In this document: positions 22,633 through 31,983 of the stretch, one piece after another | How positions within the stretch are numbered: the first letter of the stretch is position 1 | Layout of the letters: every line of letters starts with the position of its first letter | Assembly (NCBI GenBank): GCA_903888625.1 | Contig: CAISUD010000045.1 | Coordinates: 1-42,163 of the forward strand | Length of the DNA: 42,163 bases | Reading direction: 5' to 3' | Origin: an uncultured bacterium | Lineage (GTDB): Bacteria > Patescibacteriota > Minisyncoccia > Phycocordibacterales > UBA9973 | Notes under the pieces: model-generated | Database searches by the model: none | What the model saw: the letters and a program-made list of their open reading frames with translations, nothing else | Told to the model about the DNA's origin: nothing | Program-made: the position numbers and the translations under genes

Positions 22633-22649
22633 GCAAGACCTAGTGCAAA
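22623..22649. repeat. palindrome overlapping the trmD stop
   Basis: Stem TTTGCACTAGG / CCTAGTGCAAA (11 bp) with loop CAAGA. The trmD stop TAG (22630-22632) is inside the left arm, so the palindrome provides the final Leu-His and the stop. The CAAGA loop and AGG/CCT closure match the pheT and rnr palindromes. It may also act as a terminator, but it lacks a T run. Confidence 0.8.
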
Positions 22650-22686
22650 TACATATATAAGCGATAGCGTAAATATGTAAATAAAA

Positions 22687-22727
22687 AAAATCACAAAAGT
22701 TTTTAGGCTTGTTGTGATTTTAAGGGA
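22687..22727. terminator. bidirectional terminator between trmD and a minus-strand orphan
   Basis: Stem AAAATCACAA / TTGTGATTTT (10 bp) with a 15-nt loop, in A-rich (left) and T-rich (right) surroundings. It lies at the 3' ends of both convergent genes. Confidence 0.65.
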
Positions 22728-23094
22728 TTTTTTCGCTTGCTAATTTGTTAGCATCTCTTAACGTTTCTTTAAATGCCAACACAATTAATTTATTAAGCTT
22801 CCATTTATATAGACATAGTCTATATTTAAACGGAGTACGAGTTAAAATTTGAATATTATTTTTATCCAAATTTTGTACTTTTACACAAACATCAATTCGT
22901 TTATAACAAAAAAATAAATGTTTGAAACCGTAAACATAGAAATAAATTTCTATGCCTTCTTCTTTTTCTATAATTCCTTCATTAGAGAAACCTTTAATCA
23001 TTAGTTTCATCTTTATTAATAAATTAGAAAGAATTATATTTTTTAAATCTTTTGGGTTTAACCAAAGATTATAATATTCTGTTTTTGTTTTCAT
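22720..23094 (-). CDS. protein of unknown function, 124 residues
   Basis: No family recognised. The sequence is rich in aromatic and lysine residues (TEYYNLWLNPKDLKNIILSN, EGIEIYFYVYGFKHLFFCYK, TPFKYRLCLYKWKLNKLIVL) with alternating beta-like and amphipathic helical segments. There is no signal peptide or convincing membrane helix. The ATG at 23094 is preceded on the minus strand by an extended -10 (TGATATACT, 23114-23122), giving a leader of ~13-19 nt. The gene is monocistronic, between trmD and the rpoB promoter. The ORF is supported by its promoter and terminator. Confidence 0.65.
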   Translation of the reverse strand: MKTKTEYYNLWLNPKDLKNIILSNLLIKMKLMIKGFSNEGIIEKEEGIEIYFYVYGFKHLFFCYKRIDVCVKVQNLDKNNIQILTRTPFKYRLCLYKWKLNKLIVLAFKETLRDANKLASEKIP

Positions 23095-23113
23095 AGTGCT
23101 GTTTTTTTTCTTG

Positions 23114-23122
23114 AGTATATCA
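23114..23122 (-). promoter_or_regulatory. extended -10 promoter of the 124-residue orphan
   Basis: On the minus strand TGATATACT ends 19 bases before the ATG at 23094. No clear -35. Confidence 0.5.
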
Positions 23123-23164
23123 CAGGGCTACCAAATAGCGAGGAGGAGTATCCACATAGTTCCT

Positions 23165-23192
23165 TGACTTTGAATTTCGAATGTGTATACTA
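23165..23192 (+). promoter_or_regulatory. promoter of the rpoBC-dnaG-rpoD series (TTGACT-16-TATACT)
   Basis: TTGACT at 23165-23170 and TATACT at 23187-23192, spacer 16: near-consensus sigma-70. The leader is ~139 nt, exceptional here, where most promoters sit right at the start codon. A DnaA-box-like GTATCCACA lies just upstream at 23148-23156. Confidence 0.8.
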
Positions 23193-23203
23193 TACTCACT
23201 GCT

Positions 23204-23256
23204 TGATTGAGTTTTGACTGAATGCCTATATATTATAAGGTTTTTAACTTAATCAA
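23204..23256 (+). promoter_or_regulatory. hairpin in the rpoB leader
   Basis: TTGATTGAGTT (23204-23214) pairs with AACTTAATCAA (23246-23256) over 11 positions, one a G-U. It begins about five bases after the probable transcription start. A weaker inner stem CCTATA...ATAAGG may form. It could stabilise the 5' end or respond to a regulator; no known motif is recognised. Confidence 0.5.
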
Positions 23257-23337
23257 AATCTAAACAAATCTTAAGAAAAATGCTTCAAAAGAGTTTTATG
23301 AGCGTTTTCTTTTCGTTTTTTAGAAAAAACACTATTT

Positions 23338-26300
23338 ATGCAAAATATAAATAAGCGTCCAAAGAAGTATTTTTCTCGTTATAAAAAGCCATTAATAAAA
23401 TTTCCTAATTTAATCGAAGCTCAAGTCAAATCTTTTAAATGGTTAGTCGAAGAAGGGATCAAAGAAGTTTTTAAAGAATTTTCTCCGATTTCAGATTATT
23501 CTGGAAAGAAATTTCAGCTTGATTTTACTTCTTTTACGCTCGGTGAACCAAAGAGTGATGAAAACGGGTCCAAAGTAGATAAACTTTCTTACCAGGGAGT
23601 TTTGAAAGCTAGAGTAAAATTGACTAATAAAATTTTGGGCACTGTCAAAGAGCAAGAAATTTTTATGTCTGAAATTCCATTGATGACAGCTCATGGAACT
23701 TTTATCATCAACGGAGTTGAAAGAGTCATCGTCCCTCAGCTTGCTAGATCCTTTGGAGTTTTCTTTACTGAATCCGAAAGCAAGGGTAAAAAATATTTTG
23801 GCGCAAAAATTATTCCAGCTCGCGGAGTTTGGATTGAAATCGAATCTGAATCCGATGGGGCTATTTATATTCGTATCGACAAGAAAAGAAAATTCCCAGC
23901 CGTCACTTTGCTAAGAGTAATGGGATACCATACCAATGAAATGATCGAAGAAGCTTTCAGAAAATATGCCAAAGAATTTTTAAATGGCCAGCCGGAAGCA
24001 AATCTAAATTGGGAAGAAACTTTGAAATCATGTTTTTCTAAGGATTCTGCAAAAACTATTGAAGATGCTTATGTTGAAATTTATAAACGTCTACGAGACG
24101 GAGATATGGCTACTGCTGAGAATGCAAAAGAATTTATCAATTCATTATTTACTACGGAAAGGTATGACATTTCTCCAGTTGGAAGATTCAGATTCAATGG
24201 CCGTTTCAACAAGCCTTCGGATGAGACAGAACTGGCTCGTCGAACAATTTCTAAAGAAGATTTGTTAACAGTTTTGATGAATATCATTCTTTTAAATAAT
24301 ACTCCAGGTGCTAAGGCTGATGATATTGATCATTTAGGACAAAGACGAGTTCGTTTTGTCGGTGAAATGCTTCAATATAAAATTCGTACTGGAATGATGC
24401 AAATCAAAAGAAATATTCAAGACCGAATGTCGACAATTGATGTCGATACTGCAATGCCGATTCATATTATTAATCAAAGGCCACTACAAGCCCGTATTAA
24501 AGAATTTTTCACCACCAACCAGCTTTCACAATTTATGGCGCAAGAAAATGTGTTGTACGAGATAGAGCATTTGCGTACTTTGTCGGCTCTTGGTCCTGGA
24601 GGTCTCACTCGAGAACGCGCGGGACTTGAAGTGCGGGATGTGCATCCTTCTCATTATGGCCGAATTTGCCCAATTCAAACTCCAGAAGGTCCAAACATTG
24701 GTCTTATTTTACACTTGGCAACATATGCTAAAATAAATGATTTTGGGATTATTGAAACTCCTTATATTAAAGTTAAGAACGGACAAATTACTGGAGAAAT
24801 TGTCTATTTAAATGCTCTTGAAGAAGAAAAATATAATATTGCTCATTCTGGAATCCCTTATGATGAAAATGGGAAAATTACTGAAGACAAAGTTGAAGCT
24901 AGAATGAAAACTAACCCAGGCATTATTAATAAAAATGAAATTGATTTTATTGATGTAGCTGCTAATCAAGCTTTTTCAATCGCCACATCAATGATTCCAT
25001 TTTTAGAACATGACGATGCCAATCGAGCACTCATGGGAAGTAGTATGCAGAAACAAGCTGTACCTTGTGTTTCTCCTGAGGCACCACTTGTTGCAACTGG
25101 AATGGAAGAAATGGCTTCAATAGATTCAGGCAGATTGGTTATAGCTTCCGAAGAAGGAGTTGTCAGTTATCTTGATGCGAAAAAAATAATAGTTAAAAAT
25201 AAAGAAGGGAAAGATAAAACTTATCCACTTGTAAACTTTTTGAGAAACAATAACTTTGCTGTTTTTCATCAACGTCCATCAGTGAATGTTGGCGATAAAA
25301 TTAAAAAAGGAGACATTTTAGCAGATACTTCAAGTACTGCCGGTGGACAAATAGCACTTGGACAAAATATTTTTGTTGCCTTTTTGTCTTGGTCTGGTCT
25401 AAACTACGAAGACGCTATTGTGATTTCAGAAAGATTAGTTAAAAATTCTAAATTTACTAGTGTCTATTTAGAAGAATTTATTTGTGTAGTTCGAGATACA
25501 AAACTTGGACCCGAAATAACCACTCGGGATATTCCAAATGTTGGAGAAATTAAATTAAAAGATTTAGATGAAGATGGAATTGTTCGAGTTGGAGCAGAAG
25601 TTAGAGAGAATGATATTTTAGTTGGTAAAATTACACCAAAAGGGGAGACCGAACTTACTCCAGAAGAAAGATTGCTTCGTTCTATTTTTGCTGAAAAAGC
25701 TCGAGATGTGAAAGATACTTCACTTCGAGTTGAACACGGAAAACGTGGAAGGATTGTTGGAGTAAAAATCTTTTCTCGAGATTTGGGACATTCTCTAGAA
25801 GCTGGAATTATTAAAAAAATTGTAATTGAAGTTGCTCAAATTAGAAATGTTTCAGTTGGAGATAAACTTTCTGGTAGACATGGAAATAAAGGTATTATTT
25901 CAACTGTTCTACCTGAAGAAGATATGCCATATACAAAGGATGGAATCCCAGTTGATATTGTTCTTTCACCACTTGGTGTGCCTTCTCGTATGAACTTGGG
26001 ACAAATATTAGAAATGCATCTTGGTATGGCTGCTAATACTTTGGGTTATCAAGCTATTACCCCTCCATTTTTAAGTACCAAGCATGATGAAATAAAAGAA
26101 GAATTAGTAAAAGCTGGATTGCCCGAAAATGGTAAAGTAAAACTTTTTGATGGACGAACAGGAGATTCTTTTGGGCAAGATATTGCTGTCGGTTATATGT
26201 ATATGTTGAAATTGCACCACATGGTAGAAGACAAGATTCACATGCGTTCAATCGGACCGTACTCTCTCATTACCCAACAACCACTTGGTGGTAAAGCTCA

Positions 26301-26556
26301 AGGTGGAGGACAGAGATTCGGAGAAATGGAAGTCTGGGCACTTGAAGGTTATGGCGCTGCTTATACTCTTCGTGAAATGTTAACAATTAAATCTGATGAT
26401 ATTCTAGGTCGATCTGCTACTTTTGATTCCATTATTAAAAATGAACCGATTCGACCACCAAATTCCCCGGCTTCATTTAATGTGATGCTTAATTATTTGC
26501 GAGGACTTGCTCTCGATGTAAACTTGAAAAAGTTTGGGGATGTGAGTAATAATTAG
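23338..26556 (+). CDS. rpoB: DNA-directed RNA polymerase beta subunit
   Basis: Catalytic-core subunit of RNA polymerase. 1072 residues, within the range of the shorter bacterial beta subunits. Landmarks: LSQFMAQENVLYEIEHLRTLSALGPGGL (rifampicin region, fork loop), RICPIQTPEGPNIGLI, DDANRALMGSSMQKQAVPC, GKITPKGETELTPEERLLRSIF, SVGDKLSGRHGNKGIIS, MNLGQILEMHLG and the C-terminal GGKAQGGGQRFGEMEVWALEGYGAAYTLREML. In the rifampicin region the usual Asp of FMDQ is replaced (QFMAQEN), a change that in other species affects rifampicin binding. The next gene, rpoC, starts 21 nt later. rplJ/rplL, often upstream of rpoB, are not present. Confidence 0.98.
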   Translation: MQNINKRPKKYFSRYKKPLIKFPNLIEAQVKSFKWLVEEGIKEVFKEFSPISDYSGKKFQLDFTSFTLGEPKSDENGSKVDKLSYQGVLKARVKLTNKILGTVKEQEIFMSEIPLMTAHGTFIINGVERVIVPQLARSFGVFFTESESKGKKYFGAKIIPARGVWIEIESESDGAIYIRIDKKRKFPAVTLLRVMGYHTNEMIEEAFRKYAKEFLNGQPEANLNWEETLKSCFSKDSAKTIEDAYVEIYKRLRDGDMATAENAKEFINSLFTTERYDISPVGRFRFNGRFNKPSDETELARRTISKEDLLTVLMNIILLNNTPGAKADDIDHLGQRRVRFVGEMLQYKIRTGMMQIKRNIQDRMSTIDVDTAMPIHIINQRPLQARIKEFFTTNQLSQFMAQENVLYEIEHLRTLSALGPGGLTRERAGLEVRDVHPSHYGRICPIQTPEGPNIGLILHLATYAKINDFGIIETPYIKVKNGQITGEIVYLNALEEEKYNIAHSGIPYDENGKITEDKVEARMKTNPGIINKNEIDFIDVAANQAFSIATSMIPFLEHDDANRALMGSSMQKQAVPCVSPEAPLVATGMEEMASIDSGRLVIASEEGVVSYLDAKKIIVKNKEGKDKTYPLVNFLRNNNFAVFHQRPSVNVGDKIKKGDILADTSSTAGGQIALGQNIFVAFLSWSGLNYEDAIVISERLVKNSKFTSVYLEEFICVVRDTKLGPEITTRDIPNVGEIKLKDLDEDGIVRVGAEVRENDILVGKITPKGETELTPEERLLRSIFAEKARDVKDTSLRVEHGKRGRIVGVKIFSRDLGHSLEAGIIKKIVIEVAQIRNVSVGDKLSGRHGNKGIISTVLPEEDMPYTKDGIPVDIVLSPLGVPSRMNLGQILEMHLGMAANTLGYQAITPPFLSTKHDEIKEELVKAGLPENGKVKLFDGRTGDSFGQDIAVGYMYMLKLHHMVEDKIHMRSIGPYSLITQQPLGGKAQGGGQRFGEMEVWALEGYGAAYTLREMLTIKSDDILGRSATFDSIIKNEPIRPPNSPASFNVMLNYLRGLALDVNLKKFGDVSNN

Positions 26557-26577
26557 TAAAAATAATTTATAAAATAT

Positions 26578-29500
26578 ATGAAAACATTAAACACAACTGA
26601 TTTTGATTACATTACACTGAAGCTGGCTTCACCTGAACAAGTCAAGGAATGGTCTTATGGGGAAGTTACTAAGCCAGAAACTATCAACTATCGTACAGGC
26701 CGATCTGAACGCGGAGGTCTTTTTGACGAGAAAATTTTCGGTCCAGAAAAAGATTACGAATGTTACTGTGGAAAATATCGTAGAATTCGTTATAAAGATA
26801 TTATCTGCGAAAAATGTGGAGTTGAAGTTACTAGATCTATTGTTCGTCGAGAAAGAATGGGGCATATTGAGCTTTCTACTCCAGTTGCCCATATTTGGTT
26901 TTTGCGAGGGGTGCCTTCTCGAATGAGTATTCTTCTTAATATTCCTGTTTCTGATCTAGAAAAAGTTATTTATTTTGCTGGCTATATCATCACTAAAGTT
27001 TATGAAGATGAAAAAGAAAAAATTCTTGAAAATCTAAATAAAGAATATAAAGCAAAATTAAAAAATTCAGCCGATGATGAAACCCGTGAAAAATTAAAAG
27101 ATTTATTTTCTAGTACTAAAAAAGAGATTGGAGAAATTTATGAAGGAAAGGTTTTGAATGAAATTTCTTTCCATCATTTTTCTTTAAAATACGGTATTTG
27201 TTTTGAAGCCAATATTGGTGCCGAAGCGATTTATTCTATTTTCAAAAATCTTGATTTAAACAAGCTTAAAAAACATACGGAAACTATGCTTGAAAAAGCT
27301 AGTACGATTGAAAAAGAAAAATTACAAAAAAGACTTTCTTTGATTCGAGCGATGACTTATGCGAACGTTAGGCCTGAATGGATGTTTTTGACCAATATTC
27401 CAGTTATTCCACCAGTTCTTCGTCCGATGGTAGCCTTGGATGGTGGCCGACATGCAACCAGCGATTTAAACGATTTGTATCGTCGAGTTATCAACCGAAA
27501 TAATCGTTTGAAAAAATTGAAAGAAATAAATGCTCCAGATGTAATCTTACGAAATGAAAAAAGAATTATTCAAGAAGCAGTGGATGCACTTATCGACAAC
27601 TCTATCGCCAAACAAAATGATAGTGTGGCAATGAGTCAATCTCAAAAAAGAGCCCTAAAATCTTTGTCAGATAATTTGAAATCAAAACAAGGATTGTTCC
27701 GTCAAAATTTGCTTGGTAAACGAGTAGATTATTCTGGTCGTTCAGTAATCGTTGTTGGTCCACAACTTAAGCTTAATCAATGTGGTTTGCCAAAACATAT
27801 GGCTCTTGAACTTTTCAAACCATTCGTAATTTCTAAAATTTTATTGGCTGAACTCGCTTTCAATATTCGTGGAGCCAATAAATTGATTGAAGAACGAACA
27901 CCAGAAGTTTGGGCAATGTTGGAAGAAGTTATTTTGGGTAAATATGTTTTGTTAAACCGAGCACCAACTTTGCACCGACTTGGAATTCAAGCTTTCAATC
28001 CAATTCTAATTGAAGGAAATGCTATTCAAGTGCATCCGCTTGTTTGTCAGGCTTTCAATGCTGACTTCGACGGAGACCAGATGGCTGTCTATGTGCCATT
28101 ATTAGAAGAGGCACAAAAAGAAGCCAGAGAATTAATGGCTTCAAATAAAAACTTATTAAAACCACAAAATGGTGATCCGATTGTGCATCCAAGTCGAGAT
28201 ATTGTGCTTGGAGCTTATTGGATGACGAAACATGTCGATGGAGAACTTGGTGAAGGGAAATATTTTTCTAGTCCCAACGTAGCTATCACCGCACATGACT
28301 ACGGAGTAATTTCTCTTCGAGCTAAAATAAAAGTTTTAGCTACTGATAATCATAAATATAGAAAATTTAATGAAGGTATTTTTGAAACTTCAGTCGGCAG
28401 ATTGCTTTTCAATAGTATTCTACCTGCTGATTTTTCTTATGTGAATGATGAAATGACTGTAAAAAGATTATCTAGTTTAGTTGATGAACTTATTTTGCAC
28501 TACGGAGTCGACCAAACTCCTCCAATCTTGGATAAGATAAAGAATTTTGGCTTCAAATATTCAACTGTTTCTGGTACTACTTGGGGGCTTGATAATATCA
28601 AAGTGCCAGTCGAAAAAGCAAAAATTATTGCTGATAGTAAAAAAGCTGAAGAACAAATTCTCGGTCAATGGAATGATGGACTTTTGTCAGAAGATGAAAA
28701 GTATCAAAAAATTATTGAAATCTGGACTCAAGCTAAAAAAGATTTGGAAAAAGTTTTGCCTCAAACTCTGGATAAAAATGGTTCAGCTTTTGACTTACTT
28801 ACCTCTGGTGCTAGAGGTTCGATGGGTCAATTAGTGCAGATGACTGGAATGAAGGGTCTTATTCAAAACAACCAAGGAAAAACTTTGGAATTTCCAATTA
28901 TTCCTTGTTATCACGAAGGACTTTCTCCAATTGAATATTTCGTTACTACTCACGGAGCTCGAAAAGGTGCTTCAGATACTGCCTTAAACACTGCTAAAGC
29001 TGGATATTTGACTCGTCGATTAGTAGATGTATCACAAGATGTAGTTATAACTGAAAAAGATTGTGGAACTAAAGAAGGTAAAATTGTTGGACGTGAAAAT
29101 ATCTCTGGGATTGAAATTCCACTTTCAAAAAATATTCGAGGTAGAATTTTAGCTAGTGATTTGAAAGATGAGGATGGAAAAGTAGTTTACAAAAAAGGAT
29201 TTTTAGTTACCAAAGAAGAAGCGTACACTATTGAAGGTATGGGCTTTAAAGAAGTCTTTGTCCGTTCTCCTTTAACTTGTCGAACTGTCCACGGAATTTG
29301 TCAGATGTGTTACGGACTCGACTTAGGTAGAAATCGTTTAGTTGATTTAGGGGAAGCTGTTGGTATTATCGCTGCTCAAGCTATCGGTGAACCTGGAACT
29401 CAGCTTACACTTCGAACTTTCCACGCTGGAGGTGTTGCTGGAACAGATATCACGACAGGTTTGCCCAGAGTTGAAGAAATTTTTGAAAGACGAATTCCAA

Positions 29501-30195
29501 AGAGTCCAGCAGTTGTCTCGGCTACTGATGGAGAAGTCTTTGAAATTAAAAATGGAGAAAAAGATAAACTTATCAAAGTTCTTTCTGATTCAAAAATGGA
29601 TGGCAAAAACAATGAAATGGAATATATTGTTTCTTTCCCTCGAACTCCAATTGTTAAAGTTGGAGAAAAAGTTAAAAAAGGTCAATTGCTTACCGATGGT
29701 TCAGCTGACATTGCAGAAATTTATAAACTGGGCAACAAAGAAATGGCTGAGGAATATATCATTCGAGAAATCAATAAAGTTTATGAACTTCAAAGTGCTT
29801 CGATTTCTAGAAAGCATACCGAAATAATTATTCGTCAGATGTTCTCTCGCCGACGGATTAAAGATGCCGGAGAAACAAATTTCTCTGTCGGAGATATTGT
29901 AGAAAATACAGCTTTAATTGAAGAGAATATGCGAGTTGCTAAAATCAAAGGGGATGATACTTCTCTACTAGCTAAAGGAGAAACTATTGTCCTTGGAATT
30001 ACCGAAGTCTCACTTCGAACCAAGAGTTGGCTTTCAGCTGCTTCTTTCCAAAATACCAATAGAGTGTTGATTGAAAATGCTGTTAAAGGGGGAGTAGATT
30101 ATCTAAGAGGTTTGAAAGAAAATGTTATTATTGGACGCCTTATTCCAGCTGGTACTGGTTTTCAAGGAGACAAAATTATTCCGGAGATAGAATAA
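26578..30195 (+). CDS. rpoC: DNA-directed RNA polymerase beta' subunit
   Basis: Catalytic subunit with the active-site triad. 1205 residues: N-terminal zinc site [23 protein letters not shown] (about 61-85), clamp and [32 protein letters not shown], active centre [17 protein letters not shown], bridge helix/trigger loop region [18 protein letters not shown] and [25 protein letters not shown], the second zinc site (CGTKEG, then [13 protein letters not shown]), and [20 protein letters not shown]. No large lineage-specific insertion is obvious. The stop is followed by a variable-stem palindrome and then, 34 nt later, by the first Cys-rich gene, so transcription may continue. Confidence 0.98.
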   Translation: MKTLNTTDFDYITLKLASPEQVKEWSYGEVTKPETINYRTGRSERGGLFDEKIFGPEKDYECYCGKYRRIRYKDIICEKCGVEVTRSIVRRERMGHIELSTPVAHIWFLRGVPSRMSILLNIPVSDLEKVIYFAGYIITKVYEDEKEKILENLNKEYKAKLKNSADDETREKLKDLFSSTKKEIGEIYEGKVLNEISFHHFSLKYGICFEANIGAEAIYSIFKNLDLNKLKKHTETMLEKASTIEKEKLQKRLSLIRAMTYANVRPEWMFLTNIPVIPPVLRPMVALDGGRHATSDLNDLYRRVINRNNRLKKLKEINAPDVILRNEKRIIQEAVDALIDNSIAKQNDSVAMSQSQKRALKSLSDNLKSKQGLFRQNLLGKRVDYSGRSVIVVGPQLKLNQCGLPKHMALELFKPFVISKILLAELAFNIRGANKLIEERTPEVWAMLEEVILGKYVLLNRAPTLHRLGIQAFNPILIEGNAIQVHPLVCQAFNADFDGDQMAVYVPLLEEAQKEARELMASNKNLLKPQNGDPIVHPSRDIVLGAYWMTKHVDGELGEGKYFSSPNVAITAHDYGVISLRAKIKVLATDNHKYRKFNEGIFETSVGRLLFNSILPADFSYVNDEMTVKRLSSLVDELILHYGVDQTPPILDKIKNFGFKYSTVSGTTWGLDNIKVPVEKAKIIADSKKAEEQILGQWNDGLLSEDEKYQKIIEIWTQAKKDLEKVLPQTLDKNGSAFDLLTSGARGSMGQLVQMTGMKGLIQNNQGKTLEFPIIPCYHEGLSPIEYFVTTHGARKGASDTALNTAKAGYLTRRLVDVSQDVVITEKDCGTKEGKIVGRENISGIEIPLSKNIRGRILASDLKDEDGKVVYKKGFLVTKEEAYTIEGMGFKEVFVRSPLTCRTVHGICQMCYGLDLGRNRLVDLGEAVGIIAAQAIGEPGTQLTLRTFHAGGVAGTDITTGLPRVEEIFERRIPKSPAVVSATDGEVFEIKNGEKDKLIKVLSDSKMDGKNNEMEYIVSFPRTPIVKVGEKVKKGQLLTDGSADIAEIYKLGNKEMAEEYIIREINKVYELQSASISRKHTEIIIRQMFSRRRIKDAGETNFSVGDIVENTALIEENMRVAKIKGDDTSLLAKGETIVLGITEVSLRTKSWLSAASFQNTNRVLIENAVKGGVDYLRGLKENVIIGRLIPAGTGFQGDKIIPEIE

Positions 30196-30197
30196 GC

Positions 30198-30220
30198 ACT
30201 GAGAGGCCTTGCCTCTCAGT
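30198..30220. repeat. variable-stem palindrome after rpoC
   Basis: Perfect ACTGAGAGGC / GCCTCTCAGT stem (10 bp), loop CTT. It has the AGGC-CTT-GCCT core of the family. On the plus strand it is followed by A, not T, so it should not terminate efficiently toward the downstream genes. A TTG within it (30209) would extend the next ORF and is rejected as a start. Confidence 0.8.
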
Positions 30221-30229
30221 AAAAAAATT

Positions 30230-31981
30230 ATGGCAAACAGCGAACAAAAAGTATGCCAGAACTGCAAAAAAGACTTCATCATTGAGTCGGAGGATTTTAA
30301 CTTTTACGAAAAAATAAAAGTTCCACCTCCGACTTTTTGTCCGGAGTGTCGACAAATGCGTCGTATGAGTTTTCGTAATGAACGAATTTTATATAAAAGG
30401 AAATGCAGTAAAACCGGCAAAGATATTATTTCAATTTTTTCTGCTGATTCACCCTATAAGGTTTATGATCGTGTATATTGGGATAATGGTGATTTTGATG
30501 TGATGGATTCTGGTCGTGATTTTGATTTTTCTCGTCCATTTTTTAAGCAGTTTAAGGAATTTATGCTAGATGTTCCTTGGCCATCTCTTCGAGTGGGTAG
30601 TTCTGAAAACTGTGATTATAACAATGATATGAGCCGTTCAAAAAATTGTTATCTCTGTTCCAGAACTCATTTTTCTGAAAATATGCTTTATACTTATAGA
30701 GGAAATAAATCTAGAAGTTGTGTTGACTGTTATCAAGTTTTTAAGGGTTCTGATTTGCTTTACGAATGTGTTGAGTGTATATGTTGTAACAATAGTAGTT
30801 ATTTATATTTTTGCGAGAACTGTGCTAGTTCTAGCTTTCTTTATAATTGCAAAAATTGCCTCGATTGTTTTATGTCTAGCAACCTAAGAAATAAGCAATA
30901 TTTTTTTAAAAATCAACAATTATCAAAAGAAGAGTATGAAAAAAGAGTTTCGAGATTTTATTTAGGTTCATATATTATTAAGGGAAAAGCGATAAAAGAA
31001 TTTGAGGATTTAAATAAAAAAACAATAAGAAAATATTTAAATATTAATAATTCAGTAAATTCTACCGGAGACAGTATAATTAATTGTAAAAATAGTTTTT
31101 CTTGTTTTAATGTTAAATCTTGCGAAAATGTGCGATATCTTTGGGATGTGATGGATTACAAAGATTCAATGGACGCATATAGTGGAGGAAGAAATAGTGA
31201 ACTTATATATGAGTGTACCGCTACCGCTGCTGCTTATAATTGTTTTTTTAATCGAGGAGCCTCTGATTCAAGTGATATTTTTTATTCTATTTCTGTAAAA
31301 AATTCTAAAAATTTATTTGGATGTATTAATTTAGATAATAAAGAATATTGTATTTTTAATAAGCAATACACAAAAGAAGAGTACGAATATTTAACTGGAA
31401 AGATTATTGAGCATATGAGAAAAACAGGAGAGTGGGGAGAATTTTTCCCAATGGAATTGTCTATGTTCCCATATAACGATACAATTGCCCAGGAATATTA
31501 TCCAATGACAAAAGAAGAGGTAATAAAAAGAGGATTAATTTGGCAAGATCCGGACACAAAAAATTATAACATCACAATAAAAAGTGAAGATTTGCCAGAC
31601 GATATAGAAGACGTGAAAGAAGAAATTACTAAAGAAGTAATTGGTTGTGCGCATTATGGAAGTTGTAAACATGGTTGCTCTACTGCTTTTAGACTAATTC
31701 CGCGCGAAATTGAATTTTATAAAAGAATGAATTTACCATTGCCACACCTATGTCCTAATTGTAGACACTATGTAAGGTTTGGAAAACTAAATCCACTTAA
31801 ACTTTGGCATAGAGAATGTCAGTGTGCTGGAATAAAATCAGACAATAACAATTACCAAAATTTAGCTAGTCATTATTTGCATGGAGAAGAACATTGCCCA
31901 AATGAATTTGAAACCAGTTATGCACCAGACAGACCAGAAATAGTTTATTGTGAAAAATGTTATCAACAAGAAGTATATTAA
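30230..31981 (+). CDS. cysteine-rich zinc-ribbon solenoid protein, first of a tandem pair
   Basis: 583 residues from ATG 30230 (MANSEQK). N-terminal four-Cys module: CQNC then FYEKIKVPPPTFCPECRQMRR. A related module near the C-terminus reads FYKRMNLPLPHLCPNCRHYVR, followed by more Cys pairs and YCEKCYQQEV. Between them lie short Cys-containing repeats (NCYLCSRTHFSENMLYTY, SCVDCYQVFKGSDLLYE, CVECICCNNSSYLYF, CENCASSSFLYN, CKNCLDCFMSS) resembling a solenoid of ~12-20 residue turns. A repeated marker appears in both halves: LRNKQYFFKNQQLSKEEYEK and LDNKEYCIFNKQYTKEEYEY. It is paralogous to the next gene, 2 nt away. I associate such proteins with CPR genomes but know no function. No signal peptide: probably cytoplasmic, binding zinc or another metal. 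Confidence 0.85.
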   Translation: MANSEQKVCQNCKKDFIIESEDFNFYEKIKVPPPTFCPECRQMRRMSFRNERILYKRKCSKTGKDIISIFSADSPYKVYDRVYWDNGDFDVMDSGRDFDFSRPFFKQFKEFMLDVPWPSLRVGSSENCDYNNDMSRSKNCYLCSRTHFSENMLYTYRGNKSRSCVDCYQVFKGSDLLYECVECICCNNSSYLYFCENCASSSFLYNCKNCLDCFMSSNLRNKQYFFKNQQLSKEEYEKRVSRFYLGSYIIKGKAIKEFEDLNKKTIRKYLNINNSVNSTGDSIINCKNSFSCFNVKSCENVRYLWDVMDYKDSMDAYSGGRNSELIYECTATAAAYNCFFNRGASDSSDIFYSISVKNSKNLFGCINLDNKEYCIFNKQYTKEEYEYLTGKIIEHMRKTGEWGEFFPMELSMFPYNDTIAQEYYPMTKEEVIKRGLIWQDPDTKNYNITIKSEDLPDDIEDVKEEITKEVIGCAHYGSCKHGCSTAFRLIPREIEFYKRMNLPLPHLCPNCRHYVRFGKLNPLKLWHRECQCAGIKSDNNNYQNLASHYLHGEEHCPNEFETSYAPDRPEIVYCEKCYQQEVY

Positions 31982-31983
31982 AT

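Noticed and set aside
22648-22678. Imperfect hairpin around GCGATAGC between trmD and its terminator
   Set aside because: Pairing has several mismatches and the sequence is AT-rich; it may be a decayed palindrome but cannot be supported.
29360-29827. A 155-codon plus-strand frame inside rpoC
   Set aside because: It lies within a highly conserved part of rpoC in another frame; its leucine/lysine-rich translation is typical of a frame shadow.
30209-30229. TTG start adding seven residues to the first Cys-rich protein
   Set aside because: It lies inside the palindrome after rpoC, and the ATG at 30230 aligns with the start of the paralogue.
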